This document shows positions 20,938-30,892 of a stretch of DNA of 64,000 bases, one piece after another. Position numbers and translations under genes: made by a program. The DNA is taken from the NCBI RefSeq assembly GCF_963676275.1, contig NZ_OY781091.1, forward strand, positions 1,590,775 to 1,654,774. The letters are read 5' to 3'. This DNA comes from an uncultured Cohaesibacter sp. (lineage in GTDB: Bacteria; Pseudomonadota; Alphaproteobacteria; Rhizobiales; Cohaesibacteraceae). The first letter of the stretch is position 1. Every line of letters starts with the position of its first letter. The notes beneath the pieces were generated by a model. The model did no database searches. It had not been told where the DNA came from and saw only the letters and a list, made by a program, of their open reading frames with translations.

Positions 20938-21603
20938 CTATTTCTGAGACAGAACCAGTTTGCTGGCAAATAACAGGAAGGCCACCCCGGCAATCGCATC
21001 AATGCTCCGATGGATGGATTTTGCCATGGCGGAGACGCGGCGCGAGCTGAAGAGCAGCGCAACCAGCCCATACCAGGCTATGGAAATGACCATCATCAGA
21101 ACAACCCCACCCAGCCCATAGGGCAACGGCAGCGACTGCGGCATCGCGGCAGCAAACAGCGCTGTCACGAAAATGGCGGTCTTGGGATTGCTTAGATTGG
21201 TCACCAGACCGGAGCGGAAGGCCTTGGCAAGGGAGCGCTGCGAAGTGCCGTCGGTGATGGTCTCTTCATAGCGGTTGGCCCACGCGGCCTTGAGCATCTT
21301 CACGCCGCAATAGGCAAGGTAACTCGCGCCACATATCTTCATGACGAGGAAAAGGGCAGGGGCGGCCTGAAACAGCGATGCCAGACCAAGTAGCCCGGCG
21401 AGCCCCCACAGGAATGTGCCGCAGGCAATGCCCGCCGCTGCCGCCAGCCCTGAAGGTCTTTGCCCCGAAAGACTGTAGCGCAGGACCAGAAACAGATTGG
21501 GCCCCGGCGAGACAACCGCCAGAGCCCAGATAACGAGAATGGAACCGAGAAAAACCATGGATATCACCAACGGGTTCGAAAGCAACCAATCAAAAGCCGC
21601 CAT
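20938..21603 (-). CDS. LysE/RhtB-family amino acid exporter
   Basis: A 221-residue membrane protein with about six hydrophobic segments. The LysE/RhtB hallmark is near residues 28-55 (ALAVVSPGPNLFLVLRYSLSGQRPSGLAAAAGIACGTFLWGL), and the later YLAYCGVKMLKAAW and FRSGLVTNLSNPKTAIFVTALF stretches are diagnostic. It probably exports an amino acid or derivative. It lies directly upstream of the minus-strand nqrM/apbE pair's 3' side without an obvious functional link. Confidence 0.9.
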   Translation of the reverse strand: MAAFDWLLSNPLVISMVFLGSILVIWALAVVSPGPNLFLVLRYSLSGQRPSGLAAAAGIACGTFLWGLAGLLGLASLFQAAPALFLVMKICGASYLAYCGVKMLKAAWANRYEETITDGTSQRSLAKAFRSGLVTNLSNPKTAIFVTALFAAAMPQSLPLPYGLGGVVLMMVISIAWYGLVALLFSSRRVSAMAKSIHRSIDAIAGVAFLLFASKLVLSQK

Positions 21604-21634
21604 TCAGAAGAGCGTGGCCTCTTGTGAGAGGCAT

Positions 21635-21895
21635 CTATTCTGCGGCCTGCATGGCCGCTTCCCGTTCGGCCTTTTCGCGCGCCGCTTTCTTGCGAGGGCA
21701 TTCTCCATGCAGGCGATCCTTGAGCGGGCTGTCCTTGTCAACCGCAGCGCCGCAAATCAGGCAATGGTCGGCATCGGAGATCGCGTTGAGGCCACCGCAG
21801 GAACCGGCAATCGGCTTGCGCTTGAACATGACGCCAATCGACATGCCGACGACCACGACCATAAAGACCGCAAAAACAATGAGATAGGTTGCCAT
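21635..21895 (-). CDS. nqrM: Na+-NQR maturation protein NqrM
   Basis: An 86-residue protein with one N-terminal transmembrane helix (about 4-24) followed by a cysteine-rich DUF539 domain: AGSCGGLNAISDADHCLICG gives the conserved Cys residues, with a late Cys in HGECPRKK. NqrM delivers the iron for the membrane iron centre of Na+-NQR. It is placed just downstream of apbE and divergent from nqrA-F, the expected context. The C-terminus is a charged, alanine-rich helix. Confidence 0.93.
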   Translation of the reverse strand: MATYLIVFAVFMVVVVGMSIGVMFKRKPIAGSCGGLNAISDADHCLICGAAVDKDSPLKDRLHGECPRKKAAREKAEREAAMQAAE

Positions 21896-21944
21896 TCAAA
21901 TACCCTCCATGCTGCCTGGTCGCATTTGTGAAACAGGTCAGCCT

Positions 21945-22985
21945 TTACTTCTCTTGCGCCGCCATCAAGGCATCGAAAGCCTTGCTGCTCGACGTCACAA
22001 ATCCGCTTTCTTCGCGGCGAATGAAATAGGCGGGAATATCCAGCTTGTCAGCCAAAGCGCGCCCGTCTTTCTCGCCCAAAACCAGCAAGGCGGTTGCCAT
22101 GCCATCGGCCCGCATGCCGTCTGGAGCCAGCACCGTGACCGAAGCGAGATTATGTGTAACCGGTCTTCCGGTCAGTGGATCCATGATGTGAGACATGCGT
22201 TGCCCCGCATCATTGAAGTAGAAATTGCGATAGTCTCCCGATGTCGCGATGCCCATGTCGCGCACGGGAAGGACCAGTTGCACCGAGCGTCCGGCTTCAT
22301 CGGGCTTCTCGATGCCGATCTGCCAGGGCTCGCCCAAACTGTTCAGGCCATGGACCATCAGGTCCCCGCCTATCTCTACGAGATAATTGGTAATGCCATG
22401 CTTCGCAAGGGTGCGGCCGATCAAATCTGCGCTATATCCCTTGGCAATCGCCCCAAGCGTGATGGTGACGCCCGGTTTGTTCTTGCGCACCATGGGCGGG
22501 TCTGACTTGACATTCAACAAATCGGTCTGACCGACATTGGTCATCGCATCGCTGATTTGTGCATCTGTTGGCGGATTTTCATTGTCTGCCGGACCAAATC
22601 CCCAAAGGTCGACAAGTGGCGAAACCGTTATGTCGAATCGCCCACCGCTGAGCGCGTGGATTGATTGGGCTTCCTGTAGAACCTCGTGAAACTCACTAGA
22701 AGTACTTACCCAATTAGTCGAAGAACTCGCATTAAAGATGGAGATTTCCGACTCGTCCTTCCAGTTTGACAGGGCTTCATTGGCTTCGTCCAATGTTGCC
22801 TTGATGTCGTTATAAAGCTCCTCATCGCTCACTTTTCCGCGCGCATGCAGCGCTTTGATGGTGTAACTGGTGCCCATCGTGTTGCCACGCAGCACATATT
22901 CGTCAGTTTGCTCGGAGAAAAGGTCGCATCCGGCAAGAGCGAATAGACCAATAACAAATGGAAGGATCCGGAAAAGCGAACGCAA
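21945..22985 (-). CDS. apbE: FAD:protein FMN transferase, lipoprotein
   Basis: A 346-residue ApbE enzyme that attaches FMN to threonine residues of NqrB and NqrC on the outer face of the inner membrane. The N-terminus has a lipoprotein signal with lipobox LAGC (Cys about residue 20). Family motifs include GNTMGTSYTI, DPPMVRKNKPGVTITLGAIAKGYSADL and MDPLTGRPVTHNLASVTVLAPDGMRADGMATALLVLG, the last containing the Mg/FAD-binding aspartate and threonine. It is 49 bp upstream of nqrM on the same strand and divergent from the operon of its substrates. Confidence 0.95.
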   Translation of the reverse strand: MRSLFRILPFVIGLFALAGCDLFSEQTDEYVLRGNTMGTSYTIKALHARGKVSDEELYNDIKATLDEANEALSNWKDESEISIFNASSSTNWVSTSSEFHEVLQEAQSIHALSGGRFDITVSPLVDLWGFGPADNENPPTDAQISDAMTNVGQTDLLNVKSDPPMVRKNKPGVTITLGAIAKGYSADLIGRTLAKHGITNYLVEIGGDLMVHGLNSLGEPWQIGIEKPDEAGRSVQLVLPVRDMGIATSGDYRNFYFNDAGQRMSHIMDPLTGRPVTHNLASVTVLAPDGMRADGMATALLVLGEKDGRALADKLDIPAYFIRREESGFVTSSSKAFDALMAAQEK

Positions 22986-23319
22986 TGGAAGGCCTCAATG
23001 CAGTTTCAACGTGCAGCAGACACCGGGACTGAACTTGCGGTATCCGCCTAAATAAGCGGCATCCCGCGTTAGTTGGGCTCTTCTTTGACTGAAGTCAAGG
23101 TCTTTTTAATCAGTTTGACCCAAGAGGATGGGGGTGAACGGGGGAAATTTATTTCCTTTTATCCATTCAAATTGCTACCAATGGCAAAAGCCATCTATCT
23201 GGGCGCAAATTAACTTGAATTGTTTGATTTCCCTCGTTAGCAAAGGGGAGGGGTTGTTAGGACAACACCGTATGTAGGCGCGAGGGGCGCCGGAAAAACT
23301 CATTCAGTCAAGGTATGCT
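22986..23319. other. Divergent promoter region between apbE and nqrA
   Basis: The 334 bases contain no gene. A short dyad TTGAC-tgaa-GTCAA lies at 23085-23098, and the region around 23150-23260 is AT-rich and suited to the nqr promoter. No terminator or riboswitch was recognised. Confidence 0.4.
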
Positions 23320-24669
23320 ATGAAGCTAAAAAAAGGATTGGATCTGCCCATAACAGGCGCTCCTGTCCAGACCATTCATGAGGGGCCAAAGATAACGAAG
23401 GTGGCTGTGAATGGTCGGGACTTCATCGGCCTGAAGCCCAAGATGCTGGTCGCGGAAGGGGACAAGGTCAAGAAGGGTCAACCACTCTTCTTGCACAAAG
23501 CTTCCGAAGAAGTACTCTATGTGGCTCCGGGAGGCGGAACCGTTACAGCGATCAATCGCGGGGCGCGTCGAGTGCTCGAGACCATTGTGATCGCGCTGGA
23601 TGAGGTGGAAGAAGAAATCACCTTCGAGTCGACACCTGCAGAACAGCTGAGCGCCCTCCCGCGCGAGAATGTCCAGAAGCGACTCTATGAAAGTGGGCAG
23701 TGGACCTATTTCAAGACAAGGCCATATTCCTATGTGCCTGAGCAGGGTAAGGTCCCCCATTCCATCTTTGTCACAGCAATGGACACGAACCCGCTGGCCG
23801 CGGACCCCGCCGTCGTCATCGGTGAGAATGCCGCAGCCTTCAGTGCCGGCGTTGATGTTCTGACCAATCTGACCGATGGTCACGTCTATGTCTGCCATGC
23901 ACCGGACACAACGATGCCCGGCGTAACCTCCGAGAAGGTTGTCTTTGAAACCTTCGCAGGGCCGCATCCCGCCGGTCTGGCCGGAACGCACATTCATTTC
24001 CTCGACCCCGTCAATGCAGAGAAGTCCGTATGGTCCATTTGCTATGCAGATGTGATCGCCATCGGCAATCTCTTCCTGACCGGCAAGATCGACACGGATC
24101 GCACCATCGCGCTTTGCGGCCCTCTGGCCTCCAATCCGCGTCTGGTGAAGACCCGCGTGGGTGCCTCGACTGATGAGCTGACCGCTGGTGAAATTGAAAT
24201 CGGCATCGATGCCCGCGTCGTTTCCGGTTCGGTGCTTTCGGGCAAGACGGTCGAAGAGCAGTTTGCCTATCTTACCCGCTCGGCCACCCAGCTGACCCTG
24301 ATGGAAGAAGATACCAAACAGCGCATTCTTGGCTGGGGTTACCCATCGATGAACTACTGGTCTTTCACCAAGGTTCATCTTTCCTCGATGTTCGGGACTG
24401 GCAAGAAATTCGCTTTCGGTACCAACCAGCGCGGCGGTCGTCGTGCCATGGTTCCGTTCGGCAGCTATGAAGAAGTGGTTCCTCTGGACGTTCTGCCCAC
24501 GCAGCTGCTCAAGGCCTTGCTGACGCTGGATACGGATCTGGCCCAGAAGCTGGGCGCTCTGGAACTGGATGAAGAGGATCTGGCACTCTGCACCTTCATC
24601 TGTCACTCGAAATATGAGTATGGCGAAGCACTGCGAGCCAATCTCGTCAAAATCGAAAAAGAGGGCTAA
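23320..24669 (+). CDS. nqrA: Na+-translocating NADH:quinone reductase subunit A
   Basis: A 449-residue subunit, the expected length, largely soluble and attached to the cytoplasmic side of the complex, implicated in ubiquinone binding. The start MKLKKGLDLPITGAP, the HPAGLAGTHIHFLDPV segment and GYPSMNYWSFTKVHLSS are family hallmarks. AAGG lies 7 nt before the ATG. First gene of nqrABCDEF; nqrB starts 3 bp after its stop, indicating tight coupling. Confidence 0.96.
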   Translation: MKLKKGLDLPITGAPVQTIHEGPKITKVAVNGRDFIGLKPKMLVAEGDKVKKGQPLFLHKASEEVLYVAPGGGTVTAINRGARRVLETIVIALDEVEEEITFESTPAEQLSALPRENVQKRLYESGQWTYFKTRPYSYVPEQGKVPHSIFVTAMDTNPLAADPAVVIGENAAAFSAGVDVLTNLTDGHVYVCHAPDTTMPGVTSEKVVFETFAGPHPAGLAGTHIHFLDPVNAEKSVWSICYADVIAIGNLFLTGKIDTDRTIALCGPLASNPRLVKTRVGASTDELTAGEIEIGIDARVVSGSVLSGKTVEEQFAYLTRSATQLTLMEEDTKQRILGWGYPSMNYWSFTKVHLSSMFGTGKKFAFGTNQRGGRRAMVPFGSYEEVVPLDVLPTQLLKALLTLDTDLAQKLGALELDEEDLALCTFICHSKYEYGEALRANLVKIEKEG

Positions 24670-24672
24670 GCC

Positions 24673-25881
24673 TTGGGTCTGCGCAATTTCTTCGACAGCA
24701 TTGAGCCGCATTTCCATAAAGGCGGCAAGCTGCATCGGTATTTCGCCCTTTACGAAATGGTGGAATCCTTCATCTATACGCCAAAGATGGTGACACGCGC
24801 TGCTCCGCATGCGCGCGACGACATCGATCTCAAGCGTGTTATGTCCTATGTGGTTATCGCCACATTCCCCTGCATCCTGATGGCTCTTTACAATACCGGC
24901 TATCAGACAAATGCCGCCATTGCGAGCCTGGGTCTCTCCGATGTTCCCGGCTGGCGTGCGATGATCCTTTCCGGTTTGGGCATCGGCTTCAATCCGGACA
25001 ATATCTTCGCCAATCTGGTGCATGGTGCGCTCTACTTCCTGCCAATCTATGTCGTCACGCTGGCAATCGGCGGCATTGTGGAAGTGATCTTCGCCATCGT
25101 GCGCGGGCATGAGATCAACGAAGGCTTCTTCGTGACCTCCATGCTCTATGCTCTGATTGTTCCTGCCTCCACCCCGCTCTGGATGGTTGCCCTTGGCATC
25201 ATCTTCGGCGTTCTGATGGGCAAGGAAGTCTTCGGCGGCACCGGCAAGAACTTTCTCAACCCGGCTCTGGTCGGTCGTGCCTTCCTCTATTTCGCCTATC
25301 CGGCAGCCATGTCCGGTGATGCGATCTGGACACCGGTCGACGGCTTCACCGGCGCAACCGCTCTGGGCGCAACCGCTCTGCACGGCACGCAGGCTCTCTC
25401 CGACATGGGGCTGAGCTGGTGGGATGCCTTCATCGGTATCATGCAGGGTTCCATGGGTGAAACCTCGGCTCTGGCCTGCCTGATCGGTGGTGTGTTCCTT
25501 GTCTATACCCGTATCGCGAACTGGCGTCTGATTGCCGGTTGTGTGGCTGGCACGGTCGCTTTCTCGGCTCTGCTCAATCTGATCGGCTCCGACACCAACC
25601 CGATGTTCGGAATGCCATTCTGGTGGCACATGGTGCTGGGTGGCTGGGCCTTCGGTCTGATCTTCATGGTCACCGAGCCGGTTTCCGCAGCACAGACCAA
25701 TCCGGGCCGCTTCTGGTATGGCTTCCTGATTGGCTTCATGGTCATCATGATCCGCGTCATCAACCCTGCCTTCCCCGAAGGCATGATGCTCGCGATCCTG
25801 TTCGGCAATATCTTTGCGCCGCTCATCGACTATTTCGTCGTGCGTGCCAACATCAAGCGGAGGGCTGCTCGCAATGCCTGA
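24673..25881 (+). CDS. nqrB: Na+-translocating NADH:quinone reductase subunit B
   Basis: A 402-residue polytopic membrane subunit carrying covalent FMN and riboflavin and forming part of the Na+ channel. The flavinylation motif is in VDGFTGATALGATAL (threonine of the GAT sequence, about residue 230). The start is TTG at 24673, giving MGLRNFFDSIEPHFHKGGKL, the conserved NqrB N-terminus. Hydrophobic segments fill residues 55-395. It overlaps nqrC by 8 bp. The FMN is attached by the ApbE encoded divergently. Confidence 0.96.
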   Translation: MGLRNFFDSIEPHFHKGGKLHRYFALYEMVESFIYTPKMVTRAAPHARDDIDLKRVMSYVVIATFPCILMALYNTGYQTNAAIASLGLSDVPGWRAMILSGLGIGFNPDNIFANLVHGALYFLPIYVVTLAIGGIVEVIFAIVRGHEINEGFFVTSMLYALIVPASTPLWMVALGIIFGVLMGKEVFGGTGKNFLNPALVGRAFLYFAYPAAMSGDAIWTPVDGFTGATALGATALHGTQALSDMGLSWWDAFIGIMQGSMGETSALACLIGGVFLVYTRIANWRLIAGCVAGTVAFSALLNLIGSDTNPMFGMPFWWHMVLGGWAFGLIFMVTEPVSAAQTNPGRFWYGFLIGFMVIMIRVINPAFPEGMMLAILFGNIFAPLIDYFVVRANIKRRAARNA

Positions 25882-26689
25882 GGCAACGGATAAGAAACTT
25901 GGTCTTTGGGGGCGTTTTCTGGCGATGCCAGCAGACAATCCCGTCAAAACGGTCATTGTTGCCGTCGCCCTGTGTCTGTTCTGTTCCATGATCGTGTCTG
26001 CAGCCGCTGTGGCGCTCAGACCGGTACAGGCGGAAAACAAGGTGCTGGATAAACGCCGCAACATTCTTGAAGTTGCCGGCCTTTATCAACCCGGCATCAA
26101 TGTCAACAAGACCTTCAAGGAGAAGATCGAACCGCGTCTCGTCGATATCGAAAGCGGCAAATTCTCCGATGCAGCCGATCCGGCAACCTATGACCAGCGT
26201 TCCGCTTCAAAGGATCCTGCCCAGTCTGTCAAGCCAGCCGACGATATCGCCGGTATCGGCCGTCAGGCAAAGCTGGCATCGATCTATCTGATCCGCAATG
26301 AAGCCGGTGAAATCGACAAGATCATTCTGCCGGTTCATGGCTATGGCCTGTGGTCCACGATGTATGGCTTTGTGGCTCTGAAATCCGATGGCAACGAGGT
26401 TGCCGGGTTCCAGTTCTATGAACAGGGCGAAACACCGGGCCTCGGCGCCGAGGTCGACAATCCTCGCTGGCGCGCCCAGTGGCCGGGCAAGAAGATCTAT
26501 GGTGACGATGGCAAAGTCGAAATTTCGGTTACCAAGACCCCAGCAACACCTGCCACCCAGAGCTATCATATCGACAGTCTGGCCGGTGCCACGCTGACCA
26601 GCCGCGGCGTTGACAACCTCATCCATTTCTGGATGGGCGAGCAGGGCTTCAAGCGCTTCCTTGATAACCTCAAAGAAGGGACGGTCTAA
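25874..26689 (+). CDS. nqrC: Na+-translocating NADH:quinone reductase subunit C
   Basis: A 271-residue subunit with one N-terminal membrane helix (about 23-45) and a periplasmic FMN-binding domain. The covalent FMN site lies in [15 protein letters not shown] (threonine, about residue 238), the ApbE target. ATG 25874 is chosen because conserved sequence begins there ([15 protein letters not shown]); the frame is open further upstream inside nqrB. Its stop overlaps the nqrD start by one base. Confidence 0.95.
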   Translation: MPEATDKKLGLWGRFLAMPADNPVKTVIVAVALCLFCSMIVSAAAVALRPVQAENKVLDKRRNILEVAGLYQPGINVNKTFKEKIEPRLVDIESGKFSDAADPATYDQRSASKDPAQSVKPADDIAGIGRQAKLASIYLIRNEAGEIDKIILPVHGYGLWSTMYGFVALKSDGNEVAGFQFYEQGETPGLGAEVDNPRWRAQWPGKKIYGDDGKVEISVTKTPATPATQSYHIDSLAGATLTSRGVDNLIHFWMGEQGFKRFLDNLKEGTV

Positions 26690-27345
26690 TGTCTGAGCAC
26701 AAGAATAGCATGTTGGTCGACCCGTTGGTCGATAACAACCCGATCACTTTGCAGGTGCTGGGCATTTGTTCGGCTCTTGCTGTGACCTCATCCCTCAAGG
26801 TTGCGTTCGTGATGGCCATTTCGGTGACGCTGGTGACGGCCTTCTCCAACCTGTTCATTTCGATCATCCGCAACCATATTCCAAACAACATCCGCATCAT
26901 TGCGCAGATGGTGATCATCGCCTCGCTGGTGATCCTTGTTGATCAGGTTCTCAAGGCCTATGCCTTCGAGATCTCAAAAACCCTTTCGGTTTTCGTCGGT
27001 CTGATCATTACCAACTGTATCGTGATGGGGCGTGCAGAAGCCTACGCCATGAAGAACCCGCCGATGGCGAGTTTCCTTGATGGTATCGGCAACGGTCTGG
27101 GTTATTCTCTCATTCTGATGCTGGTCGGCGTTGTGCGCGAGCTGTTCGGTTCGGGGTCGCTGTTTGGTATTACCATCCTCAAAACCGTCAATAACGGTGG
27201 TTGGTATGTGCCCAACGGGCTGCTGCTGCTGCCGCCAAGTGCCTTCTTCATTATCGGTATGATCATCTGGATCTTCCGCACATGGAAGCCTGATCAGGTT
27301 GAGGCGCGTGACTTCTCAATCATCGAACAAGAGGGAGGCCACTAA
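26689..27345 (+). CDS. nqrD: Na+-translocating NADH:quinone reductase subunit D
   Basis: A 218-residue membrane subunit with six helices, homologous to NqrE and Rnf A/E. It contributes to the Na+ path and helps hold the intramembrane iron centre. Diagnostic sequence: [19 protein letters not shown] and [23 protein letters not shown] with the conserved NC cysteine. It overlaps nqrC by one base (TAATG) and is followed by nqrE after 2 bp. Confidence 0.96.
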   Translation: MSEHKNSMLVDPLVDNNPITLQVLGICSALAVTSSLKVAFVMAISVTLVTAFSNLFISIIRNHIPNNIRIIAQMVIIASLVILVDQVLKAYAFEISKTLSVFVGLIITNCIVMGRAEAYAMKNPPMASFLDGIGNGLGYSLILMLVGVVRELFGSGSLFGITILKTVNNGGWYVPNGLLLLPPSAFFIIGMIIWIFRTWKPDQVEARDFSIIEQEGGH

Positions 27346-27347
27346 GA

Positions 27348-27956
27348 ATGGAAGGTCTTATTTCTCTTGCGGTCAAGGCGATCTTCATCGAGAACCTTGC
27401 GCTTTCCTTCTTCCTGGGCATGTGTACCTTCCTTGCCGTGTCCAAGAAGGTTGAAACTGCAATCGGTCTGGGGATCTCCGTGACGGTTGTTCAGGCCATT
27501 ACGGTGCCTGCCAACAACCTGATCCTGCATTTCTTCCTCGCCAAGGGCGCGCTGTCCTGGCTTGGTCTTGAAGATGTGGATCTGACCTTCATCGGTCTGA
27601 TTTCCTATATCGGCGTCATTGCCGCTATGGTGCAGATCCTTGAAATGATCCTCGATCGCTTCTTCCCCGCGCTCTATAACGCTCTGGGTATCTTCCTGCC
27701 GCTGATCACGGTGAACTGCGCCATCATGGGTGGTTCGCTCTTCATGGTGGAACGCGACTATACCTTTACCGAAAGCTCCGTTTACGGCGTTGCTTCCGGT
27801 CTTGGCTGGGCCTTGGCAATCACTGCCATGGCAGGGGTGCGCGAGAAGCTGAAATATTCAGACGTGCCAGCAGGTCTTCAGGGCCTCGGCGTGACATTCA
27901 TCACCGCAGGGTTGATGGCCATGGGCTTCATGGCTTTCTCCGGCGTGAAGCTGTAA
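27348..27956 (+). CDS. nqrE: Na+-translocating NADH:quinone reductase subunit E
   Basis: A 202-residue six-helix membrane subunit, pseudosymmetric partner of NqrD. The start [34 protein letters not shown] and [15 protein letters not shown] carry the conserved cysteines of the membrane iron centre, whose maturation needs NqrM, encoded at 21.6 kb. It is followed by nqrF after 13 bp. Confidence 0.96.
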   Translation: MEGLISLAVKAIFIENLALSFFLGMCTFLAVSKKVETAIGLGISVTVVQAITVPANNLILHFFLAKGALSWLGLEDVDLTFIGLISYIGVIAAMVQILEMILDRFFPALYNALGIFLPLITVNCAIMGGSLFMVERDYTFTESSVYGVASGLGWALAITAMAGVREKLKYSDVPAGLQGLGVTFITAGLMAMGFMAFSGVKL

Positions 27957-27969
27957 GGGAGGCTGTAAA

Positions 27970-29190
27970 ATGGAAGAGTTTGCCCTTGGCATCACGTTCT
28001 TTATCCTGATCGTTCTGGCGCTGGTGGCGATCATCCTGTTCGCCCGTAGCCGTCTGGTTTCCACCGGCAACGTGAATATCACCATCAACGGCGAGCGGAC
28101 CATTTCCGTTCCCGCTGGTGGCAAGCTGCTCGGTGTGCTGGCAAGTCAGAAAATCTTCGTGCCCTCCGCCTGTGGCGGTGGTGGTACCTGCGCCCAGTGT
28201 CGATGCAAGGTGTTCGAAGGTGGCGGGTCGATCCTGCCAACCGAAGAAACCCACATCACCAAGCGTGAAGCCCGCAGTGGCGACCGCCTATCCTGTCAGG
28301 TTGCCGTCAAACAGGACATGAAGATCGAGGTGCCCGAAGAAGTCTTTGGCGTCAAGAAATGGGAATGCACCGTCAAGTCCAACGACAATGTTGCGACCTT
28401 CATCAAGAATCTCGTTCTGGAATTGCCAGAAGGGGAGGACGTGAAGTTCCGCGCCGGTGGCTATATCCAGATCGAAGCACCTGCTCATACCGTGAAATAT
28501 TCCGATTTCGAGGTTGCGGAGGAATATCGCGAGGATTGGGACAAGTTCAATCTCTGGCAATATGTCTCCACATGTGACGAGCCGGTCGAGCGCGCCTATT
28601 CGATGGCCAACTATCCTGAAGAAAAAGGCCTCATCATGCTCAATGTGCGTATCGCCAGCCCCCCTCCGGGCATGCCGAACGTGCCTCCGGGCAAGATGTC
28701 TTCCTACATCTTCAATCTCAAGCCCGGTGACAAGGTCACCATTTCCGGTCCGTTTGGCGAGTTCTTTGCCCGCGATACCAAAAAGGAAATGGTCTTTGTC
28801 GGTGGTGGTGCCGGTATGGCGCCAATGCGCTCGCACATCTTTGACCAGCTCAAACGGATCGGCACAGATCGCAAGATCACCTTCTGGTATGGCGCCCGTT
28901 CCAAGCGCGAAATGTTCTTCGTTGAAGATTTCGACCAGCTGGCCAAGGACAATCCGAATTTCACCTGGCATGTGGCCCTGTCTGATGCGCTGCCTGACGA
29001 CAACTGGACCGGCTATACCGGCTTCATTCACAATGTGCTGTATGAACAGTATCTGCGTGACCATGAGGCTCCGGAAGACTGCGAATATTATATGTGCGGT
29101 CCTCCGATCATGAACCAGTCCGTGATCAACATGCTGCTTGATTTGGGCGTTGACCGCGAAGACATTATGCTTGATGACTTTGGTGGCTAA
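27970..29190 (+). CDS. nqrF: Na+-translocating NADH:quinone reductase subunit F
   Basis: A 406-residue NADH-oxidising subunit. One N-terminal membrane helix (about 5-26) precedes a ferredoxin-like [2Fe-2S] domain with [20 protein letters not shown] (Cys-x5-Cys-x2-Cys) and a fourth Cys in DRLSCQV. The ferredoxin-reductase part has the FAD motif RAYSMANYP, the NADH loop [14 protein letters not shown] and [13 protein letters not shown]. Electrons enter here from NADH and pass to NqrB/C flavins and quinone while Na+ is exported. Last gene of the operon, ended by a strong terminator. Confidence 0.97.
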   Translation: MEEFALGITFFILIVLALVAIILFARSRLVSTGNVNITINGERTISVPAGGKLLGVLASQKIFVPSACGGGGTCAQCRCKVFEGGGSILPTEETHITKREARSGDRLSCQVAVKQDMKIEVPEEVFGVKKWECTVKSNDNVATFIKNLVLELPEGEDVKFRAGGYIQIEAPAHTVKYSDFEVAEEYREDWDKFNLWQYVSTCDEPVERAYSMANYPEEKGLIMLNVRIASPPPGMPNVPPGKMSSYIFNLKPGDKVTISGPFGEFFARDTKKEMVFVGGGAGMAPMRSHIFDQLKRIGTDRKITFWYGARSKREMFFVEDFDQLAKDNPNFTWHVALSDALPDDNWTGYTGFIHNVLYEQYLRDHEAPEDCEYYMCGPPIMNQSVINMLLDLGVDREDIMLDDFGG

Positions 29191-29223
29191 GGCACGGATC
29201 AAAAGACAATTTTGCAGACAAAT

Positions 29224-29259
29224 AAAAGGGCCGGAGCTTGTATGCTCCGGCCCTTTTTT
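29224..29259 (+). terminator. Intrinsic terminator of the nqr operon
   Basis: AAAAGGGCCGGAGC and GCTCCGGCCCTTTT form a 14-bp perfect stem with the loop TTGTAT, followed by more T. It lies 33 nt past the nqrF stop. Confidence 0.92.
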
Positions 29260-29359
29260 AATTGGGAAGGGCGCTTTGTGCCTTTGAAAGACCGGGAAGA
29301 TTGAGAAGCTAGGCTTTCAGCTCTTTACGGCAGTGGCGATAGCTGGCTGTAGCTCGCTG

Positions 29360-29782
29360 CTATTCCTTGCTGTAGCGCAAATATCCGGCAATGTTTGAAA
29401 CCCCGTCATTGTCCTGAGGGTGGTTGATCCCGTCAAAAACCACGATTTCCTCGAAGTCAAACGGGCTGACGCCCTCAATGCAGGCAATATTGATACCATA
29501 TTCATTCGGGTTCGAACGGCGCGTATGGTGGGTGTAGATGCCGCATTTGGAGCAGAAATAATGTGCCGCAGTCATTGTGCCGAACTGATATTTGGTCAGC
29601 ATATCCTCACCCTTGAGGAATGTGATGCCTTCCTGTGGGGCGGATACGGCAGCAGCCCCGCGCATGCGGCATATGGAGCAGGTGCAGCGGCGCGGCGACT
29701 GCTTCCCTTCTGACAAGGTGACACGAAACTGAACAGATCCGCAATGGCATGCGGCATTATAGGTATGTCCGGGCTCTAACAT
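29360..29782 (-). CDS. GFA-family (glutathione-dependent formaldehyde-activating-like) zinc protein
   Basis: A 140-residue protein of the GFA/CENP-V fold. Zinc-binding cysteines are visible in CHCGSVQF, CTCSICRMRG and CSKCGIYTHH, the standard spacing. The start is ATG 29782 (MLEPGHTYNAACHCG); the frame is open upstream, but that sequence lacks family character. Despite the family name, most members do not have proven formaldehyde activity, so the role is open. Confidence 0.85.
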   Translation of the reverse strand: MLEPGHTYNAACHCGSVQFRVTLSEGKQSPRRCTCSICRMRGAAAVSAPQEGITFLKGEDMLTKYQFGTMTAAHYFCSKCGIYTHHTRRSNPNEYGINIACIEGVSPFDFEEIVVFDGINHPQDNDGVSNIAGYLRYSKE

Positions 29783-30122
29783 GAAATGCAAACCTTTCGT
29801 TAACAACCGAAAGGAGAGTTTACCTTTTGTTAAGTTTGCCCGCAAGCTGGCTTTGTAACAGCGCTGGTGCCATTCGGCGCAAAAATGAGCCATCAGGTTA
29901 TGGTCGCTCAATCGCTTGGTCTGGCCCTGATGGCGCAGCCTGAAAACGGCAGGGATCTTCTGATTGTGGATATAAGGGACGAATTCCGGCAAAAGGTATC
30001 GGAAAAATCCAGATGAGGTTAGTTATAAACAAATTGCATTGAGATAGACAAAATTAAAACTTAGAGTGGCAATAAGCCCAGACTTAAGTTATGATTCAGA
30101 AAAATTTTAATATAAAAAGAAA

Positions 30123-30878
30123 ATGACAGAAACAAACCGGCCGACCGAACAATCCAACGGCAGAGGCGGCAAGAAAAACGTGCAGAAGAATGGCTATCAG
30201 AACATAAAGGATTATATCTCCGACAAGATCCGCAGCAGGCAATGGCCCCCCGGACATTTGCTGCCAACAGAAACAGAGCTGGCCACGCAATTTGACTGTG
30301 CAAGGGCTACTGTCAATCGCGCTCTTGGAGAATTGGCCGAAGAGCAGATCATTGACCGGCGACGCAAGGCCGGAAGCCGCGTGCGCGATGGTCGCGAGCG
30401 CAAGGCCAACCTGAAAATCCTGTTTCCATGTCGTGAAGTGGAGGCGATGGGCATGAGGCATCGCTATGTTTCTCTCTCCCGAGAGGTATGCGCCTTGCCA
30501 ACGCTTTTGCTTGGTCCTGATTCCACGGACGGATCGCAGGATTGTGTCCAACTGGCCGGCATTCACTATGCTGACGAAGAGCCCTTCCAATATGAGGAAG
30601 CGTGGATCCGCAAGGACTTGTTTCCCTCCCTGTCTATTGACGATGGAAGAGCCGTTGCTCCGTGCCTCACTCTATTGCAGAAAAACCCATTCTATCATGG
30701 GAGCATCAGGATTACTGTTTCAAAGGCCACACAAGGTGAGGCGCGATATCTGGGGCTGCGCACGGGAGAACCGCTGCTCAACAAGGAATATATCCTCACC
30801 GATGGCGTGGGAGGCACGCCGGTGGCCCTGATGCAACTTCGCTATAAGCCGGACTATAGCATCGCCAGCGCCTTCTAG
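30123..30878 (+). CDS. GntR-family regulator with UTRA effector domain
   Basis: A 251-residue regulator. The winged helix is at about residues 20-90 (PPGHLLPTETELATQFDCARATVNRALGELAEEQIIDRR) and the UTRA ligand domain at about 110-245 (QLAGIHYADEEPFQYEEAWI, later LGLRTGEPLLNKEYILTD). This is the HutC subfamily pattern, seen in regulators of histidine, sugar-amine or phosphonate use. No catabolic gene is directly attached, so its target is unclear; the small minus-strand gene behind it is not a known partner. Confidence 0.88.
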   Translation: MTETNRPTEQSNGRGGKKNVQKNGYQNIKDYISDKIRSRQWPPGHLLPTETELATQFDCARATVNRALGELAEEQIIDRRRKAGSRVRDGRERKANLKILFPCREVEAMGMRHRYVSLSREVCALPTLLLGPDSTDGSQDCVQLAGIHYADEEPFQYEEAWIRKDLFPSLSIDDGRAVAPCLTLLQKNPFYHGSIRITVSKATQGEARYLGLRTGEPLLNKEYILTDGVGGTPVALMQLRYKPDYSIASAF

Positions 30879-30892
30879 TGCGCTGCAGCATT

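Noticed and set aside
23326..26064. Very long minus-strand open frame (912 codons) opposite nqrA-nqrC
   Set aside because: It is antisense to three unmistakable nqr genes, has no family character and arises from codon bias of the plus-strand genes.
29505..29520. GGTTCGAA-like sequence suggesting a tRNA T-loop
   Set aside because: It lies inside the GFA-family gene with no cloverleaf around it; similar hits elsewhere are also within genes. No tRNA found.
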